Of a stretch of DNA of 64,000 nt, positions 23,005-35,065 are shown piece by piece; the first letter of the stretch is position 1; each line of letters begins with the position of its first letter. Source of the DNA: Protea cynaroides (taxonomy: Eukaryota > Streptophyta > Magnoliopsida > Proteales > Proteaceae); the NCBI GenBank assembly GCA_028583415.1, contig CM053275.1, positions 4,881,040 to 4,945,039 of the forward strand, read 5' to 3'. The notes beneath the pieces were generated by a model. That model ran no database searches and had not been told where the DNA came from. It saw nothing but the letters and a program-made list of their open reading frames with translations. A program made the position numbers and the translations under genes.

Positions 23005-26000
23005 CTAGGAAGTGTCATCAGGCTTCAGGAATTTGTAATGTTCCAGTTGAGTCATCTCACCACCAGACACCGGATCAAATTGACATCGATAGAAGCTGCA
23101 CACCCAATACATATCCTCAAATTATTACCACAGCTGGGAGAAATACTACTCTGAAGGACAAACGAATATGATTTCAATCCAGATTGGTAGCAGCCTTGAC
23201 CAACCCAATCCCTAATCCAGATGGGGTCCAAACTTTTGGATAATTAAGATCAAATAAAGAGAAAAGAGAAATAAACGCTGAAAATATTTTCTATTTTAAC
23301 TTCAATGTTAATTCCCTTTTCTCCTTATTTGCCCCCTTAACAAGCCATCGGAACCCATTTGTATTAGGGATTGGGAAGGTCAAGGGCCCCAATTAGATTG
23401 ACCACTCTCAGCCCTCTCAGCCCATGAAAAAAGGGCTGGTAACAATCAATTTCAGAAGAAATATGTAAAACTCATTGATGCTAATATATATGGTGTACTC
23501 CCCACAAAGCAAAGCCTTTTGCTAACAAACTAAAGGATCTAAACAACAATCCCATCAAAATGTAGACCAGCACATGATAAGATCAAATAGCTGGCCACTA
23601 CCAACGACATGGAGAAAAGGGATGATCCGAGCAATCTAACACCCGAATCCTCAATCCCAAAGATGGCCTTCTCACATGGCAAAGCATGATGAGTTGCCAG
23701 ATTTGGGTCATGTGGAGGGCTGATAATTACAATGGATGGGATGGATAAACAGGACGATACTCTCTGAGGTCTAGGGGAAAAATCCAACACATAAAACTAA
23801 CTGCTTCACAAAATATTGACTTCCAACAACTTCCGACTGCTTCATTTTGCCATGTACCCAGACACTTAACACATTATTTTCATGGAGCCTATACTGTACA
23901 AACTCTGTGCCAGGTGAGCTACCACGGGACTGTAGCAGTATTTCATTCTTTTTATTCCCTTCCATCATTCCTTGAGTCCAATAGGTTTGATCTGATCATG
24001 TAGAATCTTACCCATTTTCTCATCAAGTGAAGGGTACAAAATAAATCAGATTGATTTTTCAACTAAAAGTACTATGTAAAATCTTCAATTTTTTCCTCTT
24101 CCTCTATCCCTATCCCATACGTACAGCGTTTGAATCAGAATTTCAACAATTTGAAACCTTACCTTCCATCCATGCCGAGAATAATAACTGTATTCTTTTG
24201 ATGGCCAAAAGCAACAATATACTGAGAATCTTCATGTAGGCGAAATTGTGCAACTGACCATTCTGAGCTAAAATACTTTGGCAAAACCCCTGTACATAGA
24301 AAATGCAACCTAGTTTTAGGAAAACTTTCAGCTTCATTAATTCATTTTCCACCAAGAAGGGGGAAAAAAAGCTAAGCAACATCATTGTTGTCATACTTCA
24401 TTCGTCTGTGCTCACTTAGGTAAATATCAAATTATAAGCAAATCATCCTCCTACGGGAAAAAAAAGGAGGGAAAGAAAAAGAATGTCTACTGCAGTCGAA
24501 CTAAGAATATAAACTGATGGTTCTCAGTTTAGAGTAGAGGTAACATAAAGAATAACATGGGTTTCTAAGGCAGGATCAACTGATCATAATACCAATCCAA
24601 CAGGGGCATTTAATAACATTTTTTAAATAATTCTATTAGAATGACATAGTAAAAGTAAAAGCGTGTTACCTTTAATGAAAGAGAGAGATGATCCAGTTGA
24701 TGAGGCAACATTATTGGGCCCAGATACACTCTGTGTATTATCATTTCCTGGAGATCCTGAATTAACCTTGAGGCTGAAGACATGAACTGTGCCCTTGTCA
24801 CTTGACACAGCTAGCCACTGTGCAGTAGAAGAGAAAGCCAGGCTGTAGATCTCTGCTCTATCAGCACCCCTACGTACCTGAATCATATATACGTGCATCG
24901 TAGTATAAGGAAAGGTGCAGAAAGTATGTCAAAATGTTACCAGATTACTAAGACAAACATTTGTAAGTTCGAACTTCCAAAGGAAATAACACTAAAAAAG
25001 GAAGAGGCAGCCAAAGTTATTCGTCCAAGTCAATGAGGTCCACATGATGAGTTTACGTGTTGGACTATCTAACATCCGGCCTCACTGTGTGGCATATGCT
25101 CCCCCTCACTGTTTATCGTTAATTTTTCTAGATGGCAGTTGAAAAGTTTAAAATATTCTATAAGCTTTCTGTCTTCTTCTTTTCTATTTCTTTCTTTCTT
25201 AATTTTTTTTTTTAGTAGACTCTGGTCTACAAAAGTAACCCATTTGGAATCATGTCTGCAAAAACTTAGTCTACGGGTGTCAATAACCGAGGATAGGCCA
25301 ATGCCATATAACTGGGAATGCAAATCTAAAATTTAAGATTTACAGCAGTAAAAGGCCTATATTTCAAGTAATCCACTAAAACTGCATTGATAGATTACTT
25401 TAGAATACAAAATCAAAATTAGAAAAAATCTAAAAAAGATTCAGTTTATAAAACAAGTCAAGTTTTATGACAAGGTAATAGCTAACAATGACCTAATTAA
25501 AACAATTAAAAAAAGGACCACCGATAACCACACCCAAAATAATTGAATTCAAAGGAACCAACCAAAAAGATGCTTGGTCATAGATTAAAATCATAGCCAC
25601 ACACCACCAGTTTGCAGTTACAAAACTCAAAACAACATAGTTCTCACAATACAAGAACTGCATATATAGTATCGTCATAAGATATTACAAGACAAACAAT
25701 AGAAGGCAAAAACTAAAGATACCATTACAGTAATCCATATGATTAAGAAAACAATAGTGAAGTCAACGTTACTCACCAAATCATATGGATAAATAAGAGG
25801 CTCTTTAGGAAGGATACATTGATCGTTTCATCTTTGTGCAAAATATTTTCATTTTGTTTTTTGATAATTAGCCAGAAAGTTTATTTCTAAGTTGTGACAA
25901 CGGAAAAGAGAGACCGAGATGGTGAGAGAGACCAAGAAGGAGCGAGAGAACAGTTGTAGACTTCTCCCCCTCTCAAACTATTATTTACAATATGAAAAAG

Positions 26001-29000
26001 GAAAGGCAAAGACTGAGACTCAGTCCTAGAGTTACAATAGAATTATGAAACTAAAAAGATAAAACTTTACTACCAAGGCTAGGTGACACCCAGAAAACTA
26101 CCGAAACTTAACATAAGTATTGAAAGCAAAAGTATACAATATCAAAACAGAGTTAAATCTACTCAAAAGAAGCTAAAATAAAGCCATGCATGTATTTACA
26201 TGTGTTAATGCAAGTCCCGCTCTATTCCAGTTTACTAGTTTTCTTCCCTTTCAGAGAGCCAATAAACTAAAAGTGCTTCAATGACCACACACATCTTTGG
26301 AAAAAAGTGGAAGGAGTCTTGACACTTCTATTTATCCTTTTTCAAAAGAGCCACAGCTCAAAGAAAACCATGACCCGCTCAGTACACCCAGGTGTTTCAA
26401 GCAGGCTCAATATTAATCATCAGAGCCCAATGAACTGGTGTGCCCGTACATGAGATTTAGTAATCATAAAGAGTTCAGCAGGAAAACAAGATTCTGACTA
26501 GGACAACTAGTTCCCACATCTCAAAAGAAATTTCTACAACTTTTTGTTAGGATAGGTAGAAATTTATACAACTTTAAGTGGAGCCCCTGCTTCCTACTGG
26601 TCGGTGGAATTGAAGCACGAAGATGGAGGATGCAATTCCCATGATGCCAATGAATCTCTACATCATCAAAGATAAATCAATGGACATTCATGGCTGTTGG
26701 AACTTCTAATCCAAATTGAGCATCATTTTAAAGCAGACCAGTTAAAGAGCGAACCGAAAAATGCTCCTTCAAAAAGACATTAAAACACTTGTTCCCCCCG
26801 CCCACTGGCCAAAAAAAGAGAGAGAAATTAGCAAGTATCAAATTTACCATTGCCAGTGAAAATGCCTCAAAATATTATTGCTTACAGATACCAAGGAGAC
26901 AACTCTATCCTCAAAACCATTCCTCCCAAATACTCTTTAACTGATAAGACTGTAAAACCATCCTCCAAAGGATACTATCAGCAAAGTAAAAGTCCTACTG
27001 AGTGTGATCAATGGATATCCACTAAAGAAAATGAAGAATAGTATAATCATTACAGTATTCATTTAAAGTAAGGATGCCAAATAGAGGTATTTGGGTAGTA
27101 AGGGTTAGAGAAAGGAAGCATGATTATATGGTAGAGAAAAACAAAGAGGTGAACGTTAAAGTTGATTGTAAATATCATAAAAAGGAACATAATGATGCAG
27201 CCAACCAGCCAATACGAACTGTCCAAGACTGTGAAAAGTACTGTTTAATAGTAAATTGGAGAAAGAGGAAAGTTTTCCTTGATCTTAGGTGAAGGAAGCC
27301 AGCAGACAATATCATTAACGATCTGCCACCTGTACACGAATTATCGAAACTACCCACCCCACTGTACTCAAATCCTAATCGAAAGCCTCCGAGACCATGG
27401 CTAAAGAGATTCCTCTTCACCACCTTGGGTGAAAGATCTAGTTCTAGTTTGGACTGGTTATTGCATTACACTACAACCTTTTCAAGGGGTAGATACCAGT
27501 ATTTTAAAACAAAGTTGGACCTAATGAATAATGAGTTGCCTTTTGATGATAAAAATCAAGGATTTATTGATCTACTCCACGCAGGTTTCTTGTTTATGAC
27601 ATTACTATAAATATGCATTGCCTAAGTGTACCACCATTTGTGCGTATTAAAAGTGTAACAACCTGAATTACAATGACGGGAGTCAAGACTCGTCACCTCA
27701 AAACTAAGGGAAAGAGCATACTACCTACAAAGAACAGTGAAATGAAAATCATATGATCAAATTAAATGAAACAAGCAGTAGCACTTAAACGGAACAATTA
27801 AAAAACCTAAACATTGCTACCCAAGGCAATGACTTGTTAAGTCTCCTAATGGCCAGGAAAGTCGCAGTCCCCAAGCTTTGATCCGTGTGGAATAAGCTGG
27901 AGACTTTCTCATTCATTTCATTCTCTTGTGAGTTTTGGTTACATTTCACAAGGTCATTTAATATCTTGGGACCAATTTTAGGTAGATACGGAGGTTTTGG
28001 CATTCTGGAGATCTAATAATGACTAAGAAAGAATCAAGAAGTAGTTTCAAACTATAGCCTGAATTCTGTAGATACGTGACCTCAGAACATCTGCAGATCA
28101 TTCTACAGATTCCTTGGAGCTTCTTGTGGTCTGTGGGATAGTACATTTTACTGTTGCCAATTTGATAAGAGTTTCCCTGCTAGATTTCTGAAGAACAATT
28201 GTTTGGATCTTATCGGGATTTACTATTCTTTTGAGAGTGTTCTGTTTTCTTGTTTAGGATTCAGCCTATTGGTTCTGTCGTAGACAGGGAGGGTTTTATT
28301 CTGGCGCTCGAACTCCTCAAATTCCCTCCCATTTCAATGAGCTATGCCCCTTTTCCGAGATTACTTTCCATCAGAATACAAGAATACAGGGAAAACCAAA
28401 GAACCGAAGAAAAAGTTAAATTTCCACATACCTCTTGAATAAGAGCCCCATCCAACGTACTGAATATCCGAACAAGCGTGCCCTTGGTGCTGGCTGTAGC
28501 GAGCAATTTGCCATCCTGGGTAAGTGCGAAACACGCAATCCTCGAGTCATGAGCCATGATGAACTTTGTTCGCTTCGACACATAATGCACAACCCTAATC
28601 TGACCCTTCAGCACCCCTGGGCAAACCAAGATAAGTGAACCCGACTCCTGTGACACCGCACAAAGCCCCTTGGGATTAGAAATCGTCTCAATTTGGTGCA
28701 ACAGCTTCAGGTCAGCAAAATTGTACACCAATATCTTCTGCTCCAAAACCACAACAATACGATCACGCCGAAGCCGGACAGCGCGGACCTCAGATCTAAA
28801 TGATAACTCGCCGATGCACCGGCTCTGGTGATCGTCCCAAATCATGACCTTGTTGATCGGGTACTGCGGATCAGGTCCGCCCCCTACAATAACAAGAATA
28901 TTGCATCGAAAGAGCATCTCAACAACACCAATACCACCTCCAAGATCGAAGTCTCTCCGAAAAATTTCGCGAAAGGGATCGCAGTTGTAGATCCGGAATC

Positions 29001-29532
29001 CATGATCTGTTCCCGCGGCAAAGCACGCATGGTCCTGATTGAAAGAGAGGTGAAGGAGCGTAGGGACGGAAGACAGTGACGGAGACCGATTATCCTGGAG
29101 ACTGCGATTGGCGCTACGGTTTTGTTCAGGATAGGGATAAGGCATATCGGAATTGAACGAGGTTTCTGAATCTTCATCTTCCCTGTGATTGGCGCTAGGG
29201 TTTTGTAAAGGATAGATGGTATAAGGTATATCGGAATTGGATGAGGTTTCTGAATCTTCATCTTCGCTAGGCTTTTCAACGAAAGAATAAGAGGGAGAAG
29301 CTAAATAGAAATCGGAAGAAAGAATTGAATCTTCATCTCTATCTTCGACGTGATCTTCAACTTCAGCTTCAGTTCTTTGTTGTTGCAGAGCGGAAGGCTC
29401 TCCTGCAATCTGAGATTGTTCAGAGATTGTGGCGCGTTCGTCTGGAGGAACAGTGAGGATCGAATCAGGGTTCAAGTTAGGGTTTGGAGCAGGGAGCTGC
29501 CATGGAGGAGAAGGGCTGGCAGAGAGAGCCAT
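23005..29532 (-). CDS. ATG18A: Autophagy-related protein 18a, copy A (PROPPIN, WD40 beta-propeller)
   Basis: Four exons: 29532-28432, 24877-24670, 24289-24163 and 23095-23005 (TAG), all GT..AG and in phase, giving 508 residues. Residues 1-152 form a low-complexity acidic and Pro/Ser-rich extension. The propeller starts near SVPTLLHLSFNQDHACFAAGT. The phosphoinositide-binding motif appears as VRRG (368-371), starting exactly at the exon 1/2 junction. The last blade ends MDGSFYRCQFDP then FLKPDDTS. ATG18 proteins bind PI3P and act with ATG2 in phagophore expansion and lipid transfer (family knowledge). The start is chosen because copy B aligns from nearly the same place (SPPW near the N terminus). 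Copy A carries a tandem duplication in the acidic region (residues 90-144) that copy B lacks. Intron 1 (3.55 kb) holds a solo LTR and intron 3 a MITE. No stop or frameshift was seen. Confidence 0.93.
23192..23388. mobile_element. MITE in intron 3 of ATG18a-A, absent from copy B
   Basis: Inverted repeats of about 33 bp: CCTTGACCAACCCAATCCC at 23194 faces the reverse complement of GGGATTGGGAAGGTCAAGG ending at 23385. The interior is AT-rich. The corresponding part of copy B (about 35165-35240) lacks it. A target duplication was not identified. Confidence 0.55.
25893..26113 (-). repeat. Solo LTR (Copia-like) in intron 1 of ATG18a-A
   Basis: This 221-bp segment has TG..CA ends and perfect 5-bp target duplications TAAGT at 25888-25892 and 26114-26118. 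It matches the LTR at 925-1207 (CTAGGTGACAC, CTTAACA end). No internal region or second LTR is present, so it is the product of LTR-LTR recombination. Confidence 0.85.
29101..29265 (-). repeat. Tandem duplication in the acidic N-terminal region of ATG18a-A
   Basis: Two in-frame units encode EDEDSETSSNSDIPYT.. (residues 90-117) and EDEDSETSFNSDMPYP.. (118-144). Copy B has only one unit (EYEDSETSSNSDTPYT). This accounts for most of the 28-residue length difference between the proteins. Confidence 0.85.
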
Positions 29533-32500
29533 GACTGTTGTTTTTAAGGCAAATGTGGAACAGCTTTTCGGTATCTACAGTTATACACTATATTTTCCCT
29601 CGCCGGATGGAATTCCATAAGCAGATGTGGAACAGCTTATGAAAAACAGAAGAAGGATAAAATTTTCATCCTGCCGTGGTCATGCCAGCTGAATAGGGTT
29701 TATGGTTTCTTAGGTTGCCAATCAAACTTATCCGACACCAATTAATACCTGATTTCAAGGAACTGCCAAGGTATAATATTTTTAAAAATTTTTTAAATAA
29801 TTCATGACCTTTGTCAAAATATGATTTCCCCACGTGGACCAATAAAAATTATTTTTTAATAATAAGAAAAATCTACTCATAGATCAATCCAATAATGTGT
29901 TAGACATGTGAGAGGGCATAAGATTATTAATCACTATTGTTTTATTGTAAATTAAAAAATAAGATGAGATGTAGGTTGGTTTCAATTTTAATTCTCGTAT
30001 AAAGGCCGTGTCAGTGTACAAGATTCTTACTACTGTAGGGTCCGAAAAGGTTAGCATGAAGAACATTTTAGTCCCATAACACGGAGAAGTTGTTTCTGTG
30101 TTGACCACCAATTGTAATATGATAATATTACCGACACTCAAAGATTTGCCCTCTATTTCTCATATATAATAAATAATTAGAATTGAAATTGGATTCTTTT
30201 CATATCCAATTAAATTTGGTTAAACAAGAAAAAAAAAAAGATTCCTCGACATTAGCTATGCATCTAACCTTCTAAAATGGATTATTTATTGGTCAGATGG
30301 ATAAATATTTTAATTATTTTAAATATTACGTAGATTAAAATTACTTATATATACTTTATGTCAAATTTGATGATCTATTTCAATTCAATCACTTATCATG
30401 AATGAACTCTATCATTCAATATTGAATTTTTTTAAAAATATTGCAAAATGTTAAATTAATAAAAAAAATAGTTGAGGATAACTAGTTGGCACGACCATGG
30501 TGTGCAAATTGCTTTTAAAAGTATTTTAATATAAATGTCATAAAGTTAATGATAGCATCAGACATTCATATTATAAGGGGTTAAAAATAGGAAGTAAGTA
30601 GTGGTGGACAACTTCCACGGCAAAATATTTGTTTTGCGCGTTGATCCAATGAATTTTCTTACACATGCTAAAAAAAACATGGAATATTCAAATTGGTCTA
30701 GCAATTCATCCCATAGCAAGATAATGCCATAAACGACATAAAGTTTCACACAACCCATTTGAATGCTTCTTGGTGATAAAAAATTATTGGGTGAAGGAAA
30801 CACGTCCTCGTGGGAAAAAGAAGTCTTAGAGGCGGGATTTTTTAATTAGACTTGTTGCCCGTATCCACCAACGAGAGTGAGTAAGAGTGTATGCATCAAT
30901 AGGAGAACAAGGGAAGAGAGAGAAAATGCTTGTGTAATTTCCACTCTCCACTTTGACATTTGGAGAATCTTTTACCATATCTTAAATATCTCAACAATAA
31001 AGATTTAATATAGAAAGCATTTTATTTAATTAGACAATAACATCATCTACCCATTATTATAAAACTTTCGTGCTTATTTATGGTGTATTTCAACACTTCA
31101 ATGGTGATTTTTGAAAGCACTATTGCCTTTTTTTTCTTATTATTATAAAACCCAACAATTAAAATGCTTTTAAGAGGACTTGTTATAAGACAATTTTAAT
31201 AATAAAATAATATTATAACAAAAGTTATTGAAAAAAAAAAGAAAAAAAAAAGCAACATTATTTTTCAATACCTATATCCCCCATAACGAAGGGCTGACAA
31301 GGAAATCTCTGGTGAAAGAACATTTTCCCTTAATTTTATTGTGCTTTATTTTAGAAAAAATTACAAGAACTTCCTCTATGGTTTGTCCATAAGTGAGATA
31401 CACTCCAAAGTTTCAAACAATTACAAAAATATCCCTTAAAATCAAATCAATTTACAAAAATACCTAATCTGTCGTCATTTTTCGTTAGCGAACAAGCAAA
31501 GACAAGATTTAGCTTTTCATACCCAAAATACCCAACTTGTCTTTTGAACTGACTATTTTACTCTTACTATTGTTGAGAATAAACTGACTATTTTACCCTT
31601 ATTACCGTTGAGAAAAAAACATTTCTTTCTTATTCACTCACGATCTTCGGCTGTTGGAGAGGATGAGCTGATGCATGTAGGAGACGATGAAGAAGTAGAA
31701 ATAAATGCAGAAGCAGAGGGGGAAGTGGAAGTTACGAGAACAGCCACCATTTGATCTGCAAGAGACTCATCTGTCATATCTAGATCTTATCTTTCAGTTC
31801 CATGGCTGAGATGAAGTACAAATACATGGGGGGTGTGACGAAATTAATAAAAGTCTTGCATAGCAGTAGCAACAACAAGAAGTCAATGGCAGAGCCACTG
31901 ATGAAATTAGTGTTTCAACTGATTTTGGGCAACAAATCAAGAAACAAGCTATAAATCAATCTTGATAATATAGAAATCGTCTTCATCTGTCATCTTTGGA
32001 TCTTTTCTTCTATCCTTGCAGAGGTTTTGCTTTTGTTTTAATTGACAGGAAACAATTGTTATATTTTAGGGAGGCTAGATTGGACGGTATTCTTTTGGCC
32101 CAATTATGAGAAAGATTAAATTACCTTTCTTTAGGGTTGGTTTCTACTCCCTGTATATATCTATTCCCATTCATAATTACTGGTTGAACATATATCAAAA
32201 AAGGACCAGACAAGACTGAATCATGTGAACACTCGCGGATGACTCCCTCAAACACAATGGATCAAGATATGTGGTTTAAATTATTTGATTCAACTTATTC
32301 TAGTCAGTAGAAAATTCAAACAAAAAATTCATGTTGACATTGGGGTGAAGAGAAAGTAGCTTTTACCCCAAAAAAAAAAAAAAAAAAAAAAAAAAAACAT
32401 AACAGAATAATATATCGAAAGAGAAAATAAAAGAGAAATACAATATAATGATTTTATGTGATTCATCCACACAGTGCGTATGAGCTACGGCGATAGTAAC

Positions 32501-33384
32501 AGATTAGTTTTGATTCCACTACTCTAGTGAAGGAGTTACAATGTTTATTTCCCTCTTTATGAGATTACAATCTTATATAAAGGGAAACACTAAACCCTGA
32601 GATCGTGGCGAAGTGAACAGCACATAATGGCTTAAGAATAATATCAAGCTTCACATATAACAATCTCTAGGAACTTATATATTGAGAATGTTTTTATTCA
32701 TCTAAGGTACATAGAAAGTAATTCATACGATCATAATTTTCCAATATATTCCGAACTACCCATACAATTATTCATATTTCCCCATCTAACCACAAAATTT
32801 ATATATATTCCGAACTACCATACAATTATTCATATTTCCCCATCTATTCACAAAACCTGTGGATTAAGATGTTCTCTTTTCACCGTAGGCAGGATTTTAG
32901 TAATCGATATCGACCAACACCAATCCAATTCTTCCTTCTATTTATTTTTAATCGATAACAACACGTGTCATTCAATTATTGACTGTACCATTGATCCGAA
33001 GGATTACTTTAACCTTGACCATGGCTGAACGAAAACCATCTCCTATGTATATCTACCAACTTAGCCAAGAAAAATTATTTTCAACCCTTGAGATCATGTG
33101 CACAACGTTCCATGGCCATGGTTCTCATTGGCATTGGGTTATTTTATTTTATTTTTGTATCCAAGTGGTTTGTGGGGTCTTACATGGTCCAAGGTTTATC
33201 CGGGGGTAAAAAAATATCATGATCCCTCTATCTATCTCATCTCTCTGGTAGTATTTGAGTAAAAAAAAAAAGTTAGTATGTGACATCAGAGAACGAGGGA
33301 AAACAATCATATTTCCATTGAATATCGGTTGATTTTGAATTTTATACACAAAGATCAAAAAGTTCAACCCTCATTCCACACGGA

Positions 33385-33604
33385 TCGGCATCGTCTCCTC
33401 CCAGTGGTCTGGGAGGACAGTGGCAACCTTTTTTGGATGGCTGCCACGTGGCTCTCGGTGAATCCGAGACCCACATCCGAGTCGACACTTAGCCGACAAG
33501 CCAAGCCGACAGGAAGTGTCGGTTCGGACATGGATCTTGAATTCATCAAAAATCACGTGACAACCATCCGAAAAAGATTACCACCGTCCTCCCAGAATGA
33601 CTGA
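33385..33604. mobile_element. MITE with ~45-bp inverted repeats, only in unit B
   Basis: The left arm CTGGGAGGACAGTGGCAACC, continuing TGGATGGCTGCCACGTGG, is mirrored on the right by CCACGTGA-like, CCATCCGAAAAAGATTACC and GTCCTCCCAG. CATTCC lies at both edges. The aligned position in unit A (about 21525-21550) lacks the insert. It is more GC-rich than its surroundings. Confidence 0.65.
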
Positions 33605-34972
33605 ATCCCATTCCGCACCTTAAAGACCTCATTAGTCAGTCAATGGCATTAAACGTCCTCTGTGATGTAAAGCCTTAGATGACTTTCTGCGACGTATCCA
33701 ATCAAAATATCAAATCCATGACTTTGACAAAGGTGAGACAGAGAGGTAAAAAAATCAGTAAGACAAAAGTTTAGGATTTTTATTTTCCTATTCATTTCTT
33801 GACTAATAAACACAGCCTACATTTTTCATTGGAACTAATGCAAATCTAAACTTTTCTTGATCTGGCTGACTTTGGCTCCTCTTCTAAAGCTTCTTTTTGG
33901 AAGGAAAAATATTTTTTCCGGTCGGTTGGCTAACTGCCAACGACTGAAGATTAACCAGTTACCATACCTATGTATGGATATACGGACCCATTGATCGAAA
34001 TCCACTAGATCAATGGCTGGAAAGGATCCAAACCCCTTTTTTTTGGATTGACTACCCAGAGAACAGGCGATCATATCTCCAGCACTGTTTCCAAGGCACC
34101 CGTAGCAGATCATTTAATAGAGACATGGAAGAGAGAGTTAATTTAACGGGAACAAGGGAAGTGAGAGAAAGAAAGAGGGGGGATGGGGGTACTGCTGTTC
34201 AATGAGAGGGCAAATGAAGATCATTTACTTTAGTCATGCTAGCATTACTCTCTCTTTGTATTTTTTTTTCTTTTAGTATGATGGATTCTTTAATTTTTGC
34301 TTTTTGCTTTTATCAAGAATTAAAGAGGGTTGTAGTTTGGTTTTCAATTCTAATTATCAATCATGGGGAGTAAATTAGAATTTGAGTCGTGACATACATG
34401 TTTGGTTCCAACTCCAAAGACCAATTTTTAGAATAATGTTAGAATCGAGAATTGGGTTTTATTCTAATTCAAATGTCAATTCTCACTAATTCATTTTAGA
34501 GAGGCTTTAATAATTAGGCATTGCATATGAAAATTATAACACATGAACAAAAAAGTGAAGAAAAAAGAGTTTGGTCATCAACAAAAAAGAGATTCTGAGG
34601 ATGTGTGGAGAAGGGGGTCTCAGACGGTCTGATAATTCCATTGTACCAAAACCAGGAACAAATGTGAAATCAACCATCACAAAATTCTTAAATCAGTTCA
34701 AGGAATCAACAAACACAACATATGTCGCCGAAATCTTAGGTAATCACAAGAATCAAAGTATTTCTTTAGTGTAAATAACGTCCAGATATACATGGTACAC
34801 AAGCATGATCAATGTGAAGTATTGTAAACAACAAAAATGCTTACTGCATAGCGCGCGCTCTCTTTGTGCATATATATATATATATATATATATTCACGGC
34901 ACTATTTACAGAAACCATTTCTACAAAGCTATTTACAAATTTTTTTTGTGGGTGAAAGAAAGCTATGTACAG

Positions 34973-34978
34973 TTTATT
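34973..34978 (-). promoter_or_regulatory. Polyadenylation signal of ATG18a-B
   Basis: AATAAA on the minus strand, about 88 bp after the stop codon at 35066, is conserved with copy A. Confidence 0.5.
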
Positions 34979-35065
34979 CAGTCCCAAAAAAAAGATTTTA
35001 GTAAGATAACATCATGAAACTAGTGAAACCAGAATTAGAAATTAAAACATGTCTTCAGCTCTACT

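Larger units (their letters stand above)
19915..31360 (+). repeat. Segmental tandem duplication, unit A
   Basis: This segment aligns in the same order and orientation with 32325-44760. Markers include CACATTGGGGT at 19923 versus GACATTGGGGT at 32335, all four ATG18a exons, the intron solo LTR, and the block around GTGTTAGACATGTGAGAGG (29896) versus GTGTTATACATGCGAGAGG (43107). The edges are soft; the left edge falls about 200 bp upstream of the GST start codon. Confidence 0.85.
29533..35065. other. Region between the two ATG18a copies
   Basis: 29533-31360 is the upstream flank of copy A, AT-rich and matched by 41690-44760. 31360-32325 is the junction between the units. It begins with a sequence resembling a Mutator-type end (CTATGGTTTGTCCATAAGTG and ATTACAAAAATATCCC near 31378-31437), but I found no opposing inverted end. 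32325-35065 is the 3' flank of copy B, aligned with 19915-23004. No gene is supported. A poly-A run lies at 32370-32397 and a (TA)n run at 34870-34892. Confidence 0.55.

Noticed and set aside
27175..27423. Minus-strand open frame in ATG18a-A intron 1 with a similar frame in copy B (38571-38942)
   Set aside because: Similarity is expected from the recent segment duplication, no splice sites link it to the gene, and the protein matches no family I know.
31362..31450. Possible Mutator-type terminal sequence with a potential gene-capturing element downstream to about 32100
   Set aside because: Only one end is recognisable and no target duplication or captured gene could be shown.
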